Positions 24,602 through 32,937 of a stretch of 42,653 bases of DNA are shown here, piece after piece. Each line of letters starts with the position of its first letter. Positions within the stretch are counted from its first letter, which is position 1. The DNA comes from Bacillota bacterium (GTDB lineage: Bacteria > Bacillota > Clostridia > Peptostreptococcales > Anaerovoracaceae). The notes beneath the pieces are model-generated. The model was not told where the DNA came from. It saw only the letters and a program-made list of their open reading frames with translations, and made no database searches. The position numbers and the translations under genes are program-made. The DNA lies in contig JAFPXN010000115.1 in NCBI GenBank assembly GCA_017412505.1, forward strand, positions 1 through 42,653, in the 5' to 3' direction.

Positions 24602-26005
24602 TTAGAATTCCATCGACTTCTCGATATAGCTCCACAGTTCGCCGATCGGCATGCGGACCTGTTCCATCGTATCGCGGTCGCGCACGGTGACGCAGCCGTC
24701 CGTCGCGGTATCGAAGTCCACCGTGATGCAGTACGGCGTACCGATCTCGTCCTGACGGCGGTACAGCTTGCCAATGCTGCCGGACTGGTCGTAGTCCACA
24801 GAGAAGTACTTCGCCAGATCCTGATAGATCGCCATGGCCTGTTCGGACAGCTTCTTGGACAGCGGCAGAACGGCAGCCTTAAACGGCGCGAGGAACGGGT
24901 GCAGATGCATGACGGTGCGGCTGTCGGCCTTGCCGTCCTTGCTGAGGTCTTCCTCGTCGTACGCGTCGCACAGGAACGCCAGCGCTACGCGGTCCGCGCC
25001 CAGCGAAGGCTCGATGACGTAAGGCAGGTAACGTTCGTTCGTGACCGGATCGATGTACTCCAGATTCTGGCCGGAGACTTCCTGGTGGCGTCCCAGGTCG
25101 TAATCGGTGCGGTCTGCGATGCCCCACAGCTCGCCCCAGCCAAACGGGAACAGGTATTCGAAGTCCGTCGTCGCGCGGCTGTAGAAGGACAGTTCCTCCT
25201 TGGAGTGGTCACGCAGGCGCAGTTTCTCCATGTTCATGCCCAGATCTTCCAGGAACTTTCTGCAGTACTCTTTCCAGTACGCGAACCACTCCAGGTCCGT
25301 GCCCGGCTGGCAGAAGAACTCCAGTTCCATCTGCTCGAACTCGCGGATGCGGAAAATGAAGTTGCCCGGCGTGATCTCGTTGCGGAAGGATTTGCCGATC
25401 TGCGCGATGCCGAACGGCACCTTCTTGCGGCTCGTGCGCTGCACGTTCTTAAAGTTGACGAAGATGCCCTGGGCCGTCTCCGGACGCAGGTACAGTTCCG
25501 CCTTGGAGTCTTCCGTGACCCCCTGGAACGTCTTGAACATCAGGTTGAACTGACGGATCGGGGTAAAATCGGTCTTGCCGCATTCGGGACAGGCGATCTT
25601 GTGTTCTGCGATGAAGGTCTCCATCTCCTGATTGGACCAGCCGTCCACGGAACCGCCCAGATCGATGCCGTTTTCCGCGGCAAAATCTTCGATCAGCTTA
25701 TCCGCGCGGAATCTGGCGCGGCAGGCTTTGCAGTCCATCAGAGGATCGGAGAAGCTCGCCAGATGGCCGGAAGCCACCCAGGTCTGCGGGTTCATGAGGA
25801 TCGCGGCGTCCAGGCCCACGTTATAGGGGCTCTCCTGGACAAATTTCTTCCACCATGCCTTTTTTATGTTGTTCTTGAATTCCACGCCCAGAGGACCGTA
25901 GTCCCAGGAATTGGCCAGTCCGCCGTAGATCTCGGAGCCCGGATACAGGAATCCGCGGTTCTTGCAGAGCGCTACGATCTGGTCCATCGTCAGTTCTTTG
26001 TTCAT
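24602..26005 (-). CDS. glyQS: Glycyl-tRNA synthetase (single-chain, dimeric type)
   Basis: Charges tRNA-Gly. It has 467 residues, the standard size for the bacterial/archaeal-eukaryotic type α2 enzyme. Visible features are [20 protein letters not shown] (motif 1 area), [11 protein letters not shown] and CPECGKTDF Cys pairs, [27 protein letters not shown] (motif 2) and [14 protein letters not shown] (motif 3). The start ATG 26005 is 20 bases after the DUF4342 gene, so there is no room for a T-box leader here. Confidence 0.97.
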   Translation of the reverse strand: MNKELTMDQIVALCKNRGFLYPGSEIYGGLANSWDYGPLGVEFKNNIKKAWWKKFVQESPYNVGLDAAILMNPQTWVASGHLASFSDPLMDCKACRARFRADKLIEDFAAENGIDLGGSVDGWSNQEMETFIAEHKIACPECGKTDFTPIRQFNLMFKTFQGVTEDSKAELYLRPETAQGIFVNFKNVQRTSRKKVPFGIAQIGKSFRNEITPGNFIFRIREFEQMELEFFCQPGTDLEWFAYWKEYCRKFLEDLGMNMEKLRLRDHSKEELSFYSRATTDFEYLFPFGWGELWGIADRTDYDLGRHQEVSGQNLEYIDPVTNERYLPYVIEPSLGADRVALAFLCDAYDEEDLSKDGKADSRTVMHLHPFLAPFKAAVLPLSKKLSEQAMAIYQDLAKYFSVDYDQSGSIGKLYRRQDEIGTPYCITVDFDTATDGCVTVRDRDTMEQVRMPIGELWSYIEKSMEF

Positions 26006-26025
26006 GCTTTTCTCCTACTGTGTTT

Positions 26026-26751
26026 TTACTTATCTTCTTCCATTTCGTCCAGGTCCAGATCGGACAGGTCGAAATCATTATTCTTAGCGAATGTTTCGTC
26101 CGGATCGACAGCCTTGTCTCTCGTCAGCTTATCCTTGGCCGCCTCGTAGAGGTCGCCGCCCTTGTCCCTGGCGGATTCGTAGATCGAACCGCCCTTGTCC
26201 CTGGCCGCTTCGAACAGATCGCCGCTCTTATCCTTCGCCGCCTCGAACAGGTCGCTGCCCTTATCCTTTGCAGTCTCGAACAGATCGCCGCCCTTGTCCT
26301 TCACTTCGTCATAGATGACGCTTCCCTTATCCTTGACCGTTTCGAAGGTCTTCGCAGCCTTTTCGGATACGTTCACGACGGCGCCGTCTTCCTTCACCAG
26401 TTCGATGCTGCACTTCGTTCCCAGCGCAGCGATGCATCCGCCGATGGCGGCCCAGGGGAACAGCACGGTTCCGATGATGCCGATGTTGACGGGCAGGTTC
26501 ATGACGATCTCGTCGCCCTTCTTGATGACGATCTTGCTGACGTTGCCCTTGCGGACCGCTTCCTTGACCGTATTCAGGATCTCGACGTTCTTCTTTTCCC
26601 CTTCTTTTGTAGATTCGTCGATCGTATCTTCGATCAGGATGATCGCGTCCACGACGCTGCCGTCCGTCTTTTCCAGCGCTTCCTTCGCTTCTTTATATCC
26701 GACGCCGGTCCTGTCCTTCACAAGTTCGATCTTTTCCAGTGTGATTTCCAT
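26026..26751 (-). CDS. DUF4342 protein with UBA-like N-terminus and 11-residue repeats
   Basis: 241 residues in three parts. Residues 5–45 resemble a UBA/EF-Ts-like helical domain (LVKDRTGVGYKEAKEAL). Residues 60–125 are the DUF4342 core with a hydrophobic hairpin (NIGIIGTVLFPWAAIGG) that may touch the membrane. Residues 139–204 are six tandem 11-residue units of the form AKDKGGDLFEA, with a partial seventh. The units give an amphipathic helix with charged K-D-K faces. An acidic tail follows (DLDLDEMEEDK). The start ATG 26751 has AAAGGGG upstream. The gene lies between recO and glyQS. Function is unknown; membrane or stress protection is inferred from the repeat type. Confidence 0.75.
   Translation of the reverse strand: MEITLEKIELVKDRTGVGYKEAKEALEKTDGSVVDAIILIEDTIDESTKEGEKKNVEILNTVKEAVRKGNVSKIVIKKGDEIVMNLPVNIGIIGTVLFPWAAIGGCIAALGTKCSIELVKEDGAVVNVSEKAAKTFETVKDKGSVIYDEVKDKGGDLFETAKDKGSDLFEAAKDKSGDLFEAARDKGGSIYESARDKGGDLYEAAKDKLTRDKAVDPDETFAKNNDFDLSDLDLDEMEEDK
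26140..26337 (-). repeat. 33-bp in-frame tandem repeats (six units)
   Basis: Coding repeats for the 11-residue units of the DUF4342 protein. Unit sequences differ by several bases each, so this is an old, selected repeat rather than a recent slippage product. Confidence 0.8.
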
Positions 26752-26779
26752 AATTTCCCCTTTCCGGCTTGCAGCCGAT

Positions 26780-27520
26780 CTACAGTACCAAGCTTTCACT
26801 TTTCAGATCTTCGATCCCCAGGTGATAAGCGATATATGCCTTAAACAGTCTGCGGAGCCTCTTCTCCGCATCCTCGTTCAATCCTATGCCTTTCAGCGCG
26901 GTGATATGCCTTCCCGCCATGTACCGCAGCGCCGACAGCTGGTCCTGGCTGAGCGCGAACACCAGCGGGTCTGTCTCTGTCTGACCCGCGCAGTCTCCGC
27001 AGAGGACGCCTCCGTCCGCAACGCTGAGCGCCGTCAGATCCTCCTCTTTTCCGCAGCGCATGCAGCGGTCCAGCTGGGGCGCGCATCCGGCGATCTGCAG
27101 AGCCTTCATCTGAAAACCGATCAAAAGCGTGCCGAACGCGCTCTTTCTGCTGTCCAGCAGTTCCAGGAAGTCCTTCAGCAGCGCCAGCAGCGCCGGCTGG
27201 GGCTGTTCTTCTTCCGTCATGCGGTCCGTCAGTTCCAGCGCGTAGGAAGCTGCCATGTACTTCTCCACGTTCTCGCCGATCGCGTAATAGCTCTGCAGCG
27301 TTTCCGCCCCGTTGATGCTGAACGATTCCCTGGCCTTGAACAGTTCGTAGCGGCCGTAGGTGAACGGGCGCAGCGCCAGCGCGGTCTTGTTCTTGCCGCC
27401 CTCGCTGAGGGACGTGCCCGCGCTGATCTTTCCGTAGCGTTTCGTCAGGATGACGATCATGCGCCTGCCGTTCGCGGCCTTGATCTGCCGCAGCACCAGG
27501 CCTTCGGTATCCGTGACCAT
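26780..27520 (-). CDS. recO: DNA repair protein RecO
   Basis: Mediator of RecFOR recombination that helps load RecA on single-stranded DNA. It has 246 residues. The N-terminal OB fold begins TDTEGLVLRQIK. A C-terminal four-Cys zinc site is visible (CMRCGKEE and GVLCGDCAG). The start is six bases from the era stop, so it belongs to the phoH–ybeY–cdd–era–recO run. Confidence 0.9.
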   Translation of the reverse strand: MVTDTEGLVLRQIKAANGRRMIVILTKRYGKISAGTSLSEGGKNKTALALRPFTYGRYELFKARESFSINGAETLQSYYAIGENVEKYMAASYALELTDRMTEEEQPQPALLALLKDFLELLDSRKSAFGTLLIGFQMKALQIAGCAPQLDRCMRCGKEEDLTALSVADGGVLCGDCAGQTETDPLVFALSQDQLSALRYMAGRHITALKGIGLNEDAEKRLRRLFKAYIAYHLGIEDLKSESLVL

Positions 27521-27523
27521 GGA

Positions 27524-28456
27524 TCAGCGGTGCAGGTCGGTCTTCCAGGACGCGACGTAACCGAAGTTGCCCAGCATGACGTCGCTCTGACGCCAGTTCT
27601 TCTTCACCTTGACGAACAGCTCCAGATAGACCTTCGTGCCCAGCAGCGCTTCGATCTCAAGACGGGCGGATTTGCCGATACCCTTGAGTTTCTTGCCGTC
27701 CCGGCCGATGATGATGCCTTTGTGCGAATCCTTCTCGCAGTAGATGACCGCGGAGATATTCGAGATACCGGGCTGCTCGTCGAATTTTTCGATCTCCACC
27801 GCCACGCCGTGGGGCACTTCGTCGTTCAGGTAGAGCAGCGCCTTCTCGCGGATGATCTCAGAGACCAGGAAACGCTCCGGGTTGTCCGTGATCATCTCTT
27901 CCGGGAAGAACATGGGGCCTTCCGCCAGCAGGTCTTCCAGCGTGGCGAGCAGTTCGTCCACGTTCTGGCCGGTCTTCGCGTTCGTGCCGATGATGGCGTC
28001 GAACAGATCCAGGCTCTCGTAATACTCGTACGTTTTGCGGAACGTATCCGGATCGATCTTGTCGATCTTGTTGATGACCAGCAGTTTCGGCGTCTGGTTG
28101 GATTGCAGTAGGTCCAGGATATACGCGTCGCCGCTGCCTTCGCCCTCGAATTCGGAGTCGACAAGGAAAAGGATTACGTCAACTTCCTTCAGCGTATTCA
28201 CAGCGGAGTCCGTCATGAACGTTCCCAGCTTGTTTTTGGGTTTGTGGATGCCCGGCGTATCGATGAAGACCATCTGGCAGGCCGGTTCCCTGTCTTCGCC
28301 CTCGCCTTCCATGCGGGTGTAGATCCCGCGGATGGTATTTCTGGTCGTCTGCGGTTTTTCTGTCGTGATGGCGATCTTTTCTCCCAGAATGGAGTTCAGC
28401 AGCGTGGATTTGCCCACGTTCGGTCTGCCGATGATGCCGATAAATCCGCTCTTCAT
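27524..28456 (-). CDS. era: GTPase Era
   Basis: Ribosome-assembly GTPase that binds 16S rRNA near its 3' end. It has 310 residues. G1 is GRPNVGKST, G2 region QTTRNTIRGI, G3 DTPGI and G4 NKID. The C-terminal KH domain includes GIIIGRDGKKLKGIG. The ATG overlaps the cdd stop as ATGA. Confidence 0.97.
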   Translation of the reverse strand: MKSGFIGIIGRPNVGKSTLLNSILGEKIAITTEKPQTTRNTIRGIYTRMEGEGEDREPACQMVFIDTPGIHKPKNKLGTFMTDSAVNTLKEVDVILFLVDSEFEGEGSGDAYILDLLQSNQTPKLLVINKIDKIDPDTFRKTYEYYESLDLFDAIIGTNAKTGQNVDELLATLEDLLAEGPMFFPEEMITDNPERFLVSEIIREKALLYLNDEVPHGVAVEIEKFDEQPGISNISAVIYCEKDSHKGIIIGRDGKKLKGIGKSARLEIEALLGTKVYLELFVKVKKNWRQSDVMLGNFGYVASWKTDLHR

Positions 28457-28836
28457 AGTTTAAATCCCTCCGGAAGCAATTCCTTTAAGGTGTATACCTT
28501 CAGTTCGTCCTCGTTTTCCCCGCTGATGACGCGGATGTCCGGACAGAACTCGTACATAAACTGCCGGCAGATGCCGCAGGGCCAGCTCGTGCCTCCGTTG
28601 CCGGCGATCGCGATGGACTGAAAGTCCCGCGCACCTTCGGAGATCGCCTTGACCATGGCCGTGCGCTCCGCGCAGATCGTGGCGCCGTAGGAGGAGTTCT
28701 CGATGTTGACCCCGGTAAAGACCTTGCCGTCCTCTGTCAAAAGTGCAGCGCCGACGTGAAAGTTCGAAAACGGCGCGTAGGCGTTCTCCGAAGCTTCCAC
28801 AGCCATGCGGAACAGTTCTTTGTCTGTCATGCTCAT
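28453..28836 (-). CDS. cdd: Cytidine deaminase
   Basis: Deaminates (deoxy)cytidine to (deoxy)uridine; zinc enzyme, 127 residues. Zinc and catalytic residues lie in CAERTAMVKA (Cys, Glu) and PCGICRQFMYEF (Cys-x2-Cys). FSNFHVGAAL is the substrate-binding N-terminal motif. The ATG at 28836 overlaps the ybeY stop, but AGGAGG lies only two bases upstream; the ATG at 28830 (M3) has better spacing and may be the real start. It salvages pyrimidines together with the deoB–pdp pair elsewhere in the window. Confidence 0.95.
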   Translation of the reverse strand: MSMTDKELFRMAVEASENAYAPFSNFHVGAALLTEDGKVFTGVNIENSSYGATICAERTAMVKAISEGARDFQSIAIAGNGGTSWPCGICRQFMYEFCPDIRVISGENEDELKVYTLKELLPEGFKL

Positions 28837-29288
28837 ACCCTCCTGAGGTCCAGCTGCGTCATGATCTTTTCTTCTTTTTCCCGCATGACCCGCTTTTCCT
28901 CTTCTGTCTCATGGTCGTAGCCCAGCAGATGGAAGCAGGAATGGACGAACAGATAGATGAGTTCCCTTTCGTAGCTGTGTCCGAATTCCTCCGCCTGCTG
29001 ATGCGCGCGTTCCTCGCAGATGACGACGTCCCCCAGGGAGACCTCGTCCCAGTCCTGCATATATTCGTAGGGGTCGAACTGCGGGAACGACAGCACGTCC
29101 GTCACCGCGTCCTTCCCCCGGTATTCCCGGTTCAGATCCCTGATCTCGTCCGCCGAAACAAAGGATACGGACATGGACAGGCGTTCGTCGTCCAGATCCT
29201 CTTCCCTCGCGCACAGGGCGGCCGCGGCGTACATGGTATCCGCCGTTTTCTTCGCTGCTTTTTCTTCGTCGTCGAAATAGATAAACAT
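28833..29288 (-). CDS. ybeY: Endoribonuclease YbeY
   Basis: Single-strand-specific metal-dependent RNase for rRNA maturation and ribosome quality control. The zinc motif is HSCFHLLGYDH (H-x3-H-x5-H), preceded by TDVLSFP. I choose the ATG at 29288, with AGGAG four bases upstream, giving 151 residues; an ATG five codons earlier (29303) overlaps phoH by 8 bases and has no clear site. Confidence 0.95.
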   Translation of the reverse strand: MFIYFDDEEKAAKKTADTMYAAAALCAREEDLDDERLSMSVSFVSADEIRDLNREYRGKDAVTDVLSFPQFDPYEYMQDWDEVSLGDVVICEERAHQQAEEFGHSYERELIYLFVHSCFHLLGYDHETEEEKRVMREKEEKIMTQLDLRRV

Positions 29289-29295
29289 GCTTCTC

Positions 29296-30267
29296 CTATT
29301 CATCCTGCGCCCATTCCGGATGCTTCTGCAGGTAGCGGTCGTACGCGTTGACGATGCGCCTTACCAGCGGATGGCGCACGACGTCGCTGTCCGTCAGCCG
29401 GCAGAACGCGATGCCTTCCACGTGATTCAGGATGTGCATGGCGTCCACGAGGCCGGAGCGCTTGCCCCTGGGCAGATCGATCTGGGTGACGTCGCCGGTG
29501 ACGATCACCTTGCTGCCGAACCCCATGCGGGTGAGGAACATCTTCATCTGCTCCTTCGTGGCGTTCTGCGCCTCGTCCAGGATGATGAAGCTGTTGTCCA
29601 GCGTGCGGCCGCGCATGTAGGCGAGCGGCACGACTTCGATGGTCTCCTTCTCCTTCAGACGCAGCGCGGCGTCCCTGCCTAAGATATCGTACAGCGCGTC
29701 GTATAAGGGGCGCAGATAGGGGTCCACCTTCTCCTGCAGGTCGCCGGGCAGAAAACCGAGACGTTCGCCCGCTTCCACCGCGGGACGCGCCAGGATGATC
29801 TTCTCGACTTCCTTATTCTTCAGGGCGTTGATCGCCATGGCCACCGCCAGGTAGCTCTTGCCGGTGCCTGCGGGGCCGATGCCGAACACGATGTCGTTCT
29901 TTCGCACGGCGTCCACGTACTGCTTCTGGCCCAGGGTCTTCGCCTTCAGAGGCTTGCCCTTGTGCGTAAAGCAGACGACATCCTTCGATAAAGCGCTCTG
30001 CGCGTAGGAAATGCCTTCCTTCGACAGATCCAGTATGTAATTGACCTTCTGTTCGTCCAGACTCTGGCCGGCGCCGGCCACGGTGAACATCTCTCCGATG
30101 ACGGATGCCGCGCGTTCGGCGTCTTCCCCGTTGATGATGATCTCATCGCCGCGGACGGCCACTTCCACGCCGCAATCCTTTTCTATCGCCTTCAGGTTCG
30201 CGTCCAGGGTGCCGAAGACTTCCCTCGGTCCCAGATCCGAATCCTGTTTGATCCTGATCTCGCTCAA
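29296..30267 (-). CDS. phoH: PhoH-family ATPase
   Basis: Cytoplasmic P-loop ATPase linked to RNA metabolism, commonly next to ybeY. It has 323 residues. An N-terminal KH-like region (1–100) is followed by Walker [12 protein letters not shown] and [11 protein letters not shown] (Walker B). Start is TTG at 30267, with GGGAGG eight bases upstream. First gene of the phoH–ybeY–cdd–era–recO run; it has its own promoter at 30299–30307. Confidence 0.95.
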   Translation of the reverse strand: MSEIRIKQDSDLGPREVFGTLDANLKAIEKDCGVEVAVRGDEIIINGEDAERAASVIGEMFTVAGAGQSLDEQKVNYILDLSKEGISYAQSALSKDVVCFTHKGKPLKAKTLGQKQYVDAVRKNDIVFGIGPAGTGKSYLAVAMAINALKNKEVEKIILARPAVEAGERLGFLPGDLQEKVDPYLRPLYDALYDILGRDAALRLKEKETIEVVPLAYMRGRTLDNSFIILDEAQNATKEQMKMFLTRMGFGSKVIVTGDVTQIDLPRGKRSGLVDAMHILNHVEGIAFCRLTDSDVVRHPLVRRIVNAYDRYLQKHPEWAQDE

Positions 30268-30298
30268 ATACGGTCCTCCCTATAATTTATCATCCTAT

Positions 30299-30307
30299 AT
30301 CATACCA
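30299..30307 (-). promoter_or_regulatory. Extended -10 promoter for the phoH–recO run
   Basis: Minus strand TGGTATGAT, a TGn-extended -10 that lies between the rpsU terminator and phoH; the -35 is weak. Confidence 0.5.
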
Positions 30308-30331
30308 TAAAGATGCTCTTTTTGAAAACAC

Positions 30332-30360
30332 AAAGCCGAAGCTTTTGGGGCTTCGGCTTT
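30332..30360 (-). terminator. Terminator after rpsU
   Basis: Minus strand stem AAAGCCGAAGC paired with GCTTCGGCTTT, followed by TGTGTTTTC. It is a strong hairpin about 20 bases after the stop codon. Confidence 0.85.
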
Positions 30361-30380
30361 CGTTTCGGCTTTTGATCGGA

Positions 30381-30563
30381 TTAGTATCTCTTATTCGCCT
30401 TCTTGCGCGCTGCTTCGGACTTCTTCTTCCGCTTTACGCTGGGCTTTTCATAGTGTTCTCTCTTACGGAGCTCGGACATGACGCCGTCTCTGGCGCAAGA
30501 ACGCTTGAATCTCTTAAGAGCGCTTTCCAGATTTTCGCCTTCTCTTACGATTACCTGTGCCAT
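30381..30563 (-). CDS. rpsU: 30S ribosomal protein S21
   Basis: Small basic ribosomal protein, 60 residues, with [16 protein letters not shown] and [14 protein letters not shown], typical of S21. The start is ATG 30563 (MAQVIV), with AAGGAGG 11 bases upstream; an upstream GTG at 30575 overlaps that site. It lies between thrS and phoH and has a strong terminator. Confidence 0.97.
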   Translation of the reverse strand: MAQVIVREGENLESALKRFKRSCARDGVMSELRKREHYEKPSVKRKKKSEAARKKANKRY

Positions 30564-30638
30564 AACTTTGTTCACCTCCTTATCCTTTCAAATTCGTAAC
30601 AGAGATAGTTTACCACGTTCTCCGTCAAATGCAAGCAA

Positions 30639-32399
30639 TTATTTCAGGGCTTTGCTGGCGACTTTCTTGCGCAGCAGTTCCGTGAACTCGGTGATGTTCA
30701 TCGTGCCCAGATCGCCTTCGCTTCTGCTTCTCGGCGCGACGGTGTTGTTCTGCACGTCCTTGTCGCCGACGACCAGCAGATACGGGATCTTCTCCGCGCG
30801 GCCGTCCACGATCTTTCTGCCGAGCTTCTCGTTGCGTCTGTCGATCTCGGTGCGGAACCCGGAGGATTCCAGCATCTGCGAAACGCTTTCCGCATAGGGG
30901 ATCGCTCTGTCGGTGACCGGCAGGATCTTGACCTGCACCGGCGCCAGCCAGGTCGGGAATGCGCCGGCAAAGTGTTCGGTGATGACGCCGATAAAGCGCT
31001 CGATGGAACCGAAGACCACGCGGTGGATCATGACGGGTGTCTGCTTTTCGGAATTGCTGTCGACGTAGTCGATGCCAAAGCGGCCGGGCAGCTGGTAGTC
31101 CAGCTGGATGGTGCCGCACTGCCACGTTCTGCCCAGGCTGTCGGTGACGTGGAAGTCCAGTTTCGGCCCGTAGAACGCGCCGTCGCCCGGGTTGATCTCG
31201 TAGGTCTTGCCCATGGACGTGATGGCGTCCGCCAGGTTGGCTTCCGCCTTCTCCCAGTCTTCCCGGGTACCGATATGGTCTTCCGGCATGGTGGACAGCA
31301 CGATCTTATAGGGCAGTCCGAACACGTTGTAGATCTCGTCGATCAGTTTGGCGATGCGGGACACTTCCTCGCGGATCTGCTCCTTGGCCAGCAGCAGGTG
31401 CGCGTCGTCCTGGGTGAAGCAGCGGACGCGGAACATGCCGTGCAGCGCGCCGGACAGTTCGTGCCTGTGCACGATGCCCAGTTCGGTGTAGCGCAGCGGC
31501 AGATCCTTGTAGCTGTGCGGTTCGTTCTCGTAGACCAGGATGGCGCCGGGGCAGTTCATCGGCTTGATGGCGAAATCTTCGTCGTCGATGACCGTCGTGT
31601 ACATGTTCTCTTTATAGTGATCCCAGTGGCCGGACGTCTCCCACAGCGTGCGCTTCATGATCTGCGGGGTCATGACTTCCGTATAGCCCCACTTTCTGTG
31701 CACGTCTCTCCAGTATTCGATGAGCGTGTTGCGCAGGGTCATGCCCTTGGGAAGATAGAACGGGAAGCCGGGGGCTTCGTCGCGGAACATGAACAGTCCC
31801 AGTTCCTTGCCCAGCTTTCTGTGGTCGCGTCTCTTCGCTTCTTCGATGCGTTCGAGATACGCGTCCAGCTCTTCCTTCTTCGGGAACGCGATGCCGTAGA
31901 TGCGCTGCAGGTTCTCGCGGCTGGAATCGCCTCTCCAGTACGCGGCGTTGCAGGTGAGCAGCTTGAGCGCGTTGCCCTTGATGCGGCCCGTGAAGTCCAG
32001 ATGGGGACCCGCGCACAGGTCGGTGAATTCGCCCTGCTTATAGAACGAGATGGGCTCGCCCTCCGGCAGGTCGTTGATGAGTTCGACCTTGAACGGTTCT
32101 TCCTTTTCCTCCATCAGTTTGATGGCTTCGTCTCTGGGCAGTTCGAAGCGTTCGATCTTCAGATTCTCCTTGCAGATCTTCTTCATTTCCGCTTCGATCT
32201 TCTCCATGTGCTCCGGCGTGAAAGCGAACGGAGCCAGCATGTCGTAATACCAGCCCTCCTTGATGGAAGGACCGATGGCCAGCTTTACTTCCGGCCACAG
32301 TCTCTTGACCGCCTGCGCCATGACGTGGGAGCAGGAATGCCAATACGTCTGTCTGTATTCTTCGTCGTCAAACTTGTTGACTTTGATCTCTTCTGCCAT
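30639..32399 (-). CDS. thrS: Threonyl-tRNA synthetase lacking the N-terminal TGS domain
   Basis: Charges tRNA-Thr. It has 586 residues; usual forms have about 635–645. The protein starts directly at the editing domain, HSCSHVMAQAVKRLWP (H21-x3-H25), which in standard ThrRS begins near residue 70. The core has MNCPGAILVYE, RHELSGALHGMFRVRCFTQ and a C-terminal anticodon domain (VKILPVTDRAIPYAE). GAGGAG lies eight bases before the ATG, so the short start appears real and no TGS-coding sequence is found upstream. Confidence 0.95.
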   Translation of the reverse strand: MAEEIKVNKFDDEEYRQTYWHSCSHVMAQAVKRLWPEVKLAIGPSIKEGWYYDMLAPFAFTPEHMEKIEAEMKKICKENLKIERFELPRDEAIKLMEEKEEPFKVELINDLPEGEPISFYKQGEFTDLCAGPHLDFTGRIKGNALKLLTCNAAYWRGDSSRENLQRIYGIAFPKKEELDAYLERIEEAKRRDHRKLGKELGLFMFRDEAPGFPFYLPKGMTLRNTLIEYWRDVHRKWGYTEVMTPQIMKRTLWETSGHWDHYKENMYTTVIDDEDFAIKPMNCPGAILVYENEPHSYKDLPLRYTELGIVHRHELSGALHGMFRVRCFTQDDAHLLLAKEQIREEVSRIAKLIDEIYNVFGLPYKIVLSTMPEDHIGTREDWEKAEANLADAITSMGKTYEINPGDGAFYGPKLDFHVTDSLGRTWQCGTIQLDYQLPGRFGIDYVDSNSEKQTPVMIHRVVFGSIERFIGVITEHFAGAFPTWLAPVQVKILPVTDRAIPYAESVSQMLESSGFRTEIDRRNEKLGRKIVDGRAEKIPYLLVVGDKDVQNNTVAPRSRSEGDLGTMNITEFTELLRKKVASKALK

Positions 32400-32440
32400 A
32401 ATTTGTTCTCCTCAAAAATAACGGATTGTCTGGGTATCGA

Positions 32441-32782
32441 TCAGCCGGGTGGCCACAGCAGCCTTCTCTTGCCGAGCACGTGCACGTGCAGGTGCTTGAC
32501 GGACTGCATGCCGTCCTCGCCTGTGTTGATGACGACCCGGTAGCCGTTTTCCAGACCCAGATCCCTGGCGATATCCTTGATCTTGAGCATGATGTGAGCC
32601 AGCAGCGCCGCATCCTCGTCCTTGGTATCGTCTAAAGAATCCATGTGCTTTTTGGGCACGATCAGGAAATGAACGGGTGCCTGGGGCGCCACATCGTGGA
32701 AGGCCAGGATCTCGTCGTCTTCGTAGACTTTATTCGAAGGGATCTCTCCGTCTACGATCTTGCAGAATAAGCAATCGGACAT
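32441..32782 (-). CDS. HIT-family nucleotide hydrolase
   Basis: Histidine-triad protein (HinT-like) that hydrolyses purine nucleoside phosphoramidates or adenylates, possibly aminoacyl-AMP. It has 113 residues with SVKHLHVHVLG (the HxHxH triad) and an N-terminal CLFCKIVDGEIPS. The start ATG 32782 follows AAAGGAG by eight bases; the frame runs on upstream through a hairpin repeat, which I do not count as coding. It is followed by thrS, 41 bases away. Confidence 0.93.
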   Translation of the reverse strand: MSDCLFCKIVDGEIPSNKVYEDDEILAFHDVAPQAPVHFLIVPKKHMDSLDDTKDEDAALLAHIMLKIKDIARDLGLENGYRVVINTGEDGMQSVKHLHVHVLGKRRLLWPPG

Positions 32783-32820
32783 GGTCTTCTCTCCTTTCCG
32801 GATTATTGTTTCTATAAGGC

Positions 32821-32907
32821 CGTTTTTCGGGGTCCTGTCGTCCAACGCATCCTCATGCCGTCGCTGCGCTCCGTCATGAGCCTCTTTGGACGCCACCCCT
32901 CAAAACG
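32821..32907 (-). repeat. Intergenic hairpin repeat, copy 3 (full length)
   Basis: Palindrome with outer stem cgtttt/aaaacg, then gggg/cccc, then cgtccaa/ttggacg and ctcatg/catgag. Relative to copy 1 the outer stem and one inner pair (T–A to C–G) change on both sides, keeping the pairing. The loop is several bases longer. It lies in the leader of the HIT–thrS unit, downstream of an extended -10 at 32929–32937. Confidence 0.8.
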
Positions 32908-32928
32908 ACGTTTCCAAAAGTAAAATAA

Positions 32929-32937
32929 ATTATATCA
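32929..32937 (-). promoter_or_regulatory. Extended -10 promoter for the HIT–thrS unit
   Basis: Minus strand TGATATAAT overlapping the mtaB stop codon. The -35 is poor (GTGACG, 18 away). Transcripts would carry the hairpin repeat in their leader. Confidence 0.5.

Noticed and set aside
26140..26337. CRISPR-like 33-bp repeat array
   Set aside because: Repeats are contiguous, in frame, diverged and encode an 11-residue protein repeat; there are no spacers or cas genes.
32782..32896. HIT protein start at 32896
   Set aside because: The extra residues come from the hairpin repeat and have no ribosome binding site; the ATG at 32782 has AAAGGAG.
32821..32907. T-box riboswitch in the HIT–thrS leader
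   Set aside because: GGGGTGGCGTCC looks slightly like the T-box GGGTGG part, but the full UGGNACCGCG element and specifier stem are absent, and the same element lies before ppdK.
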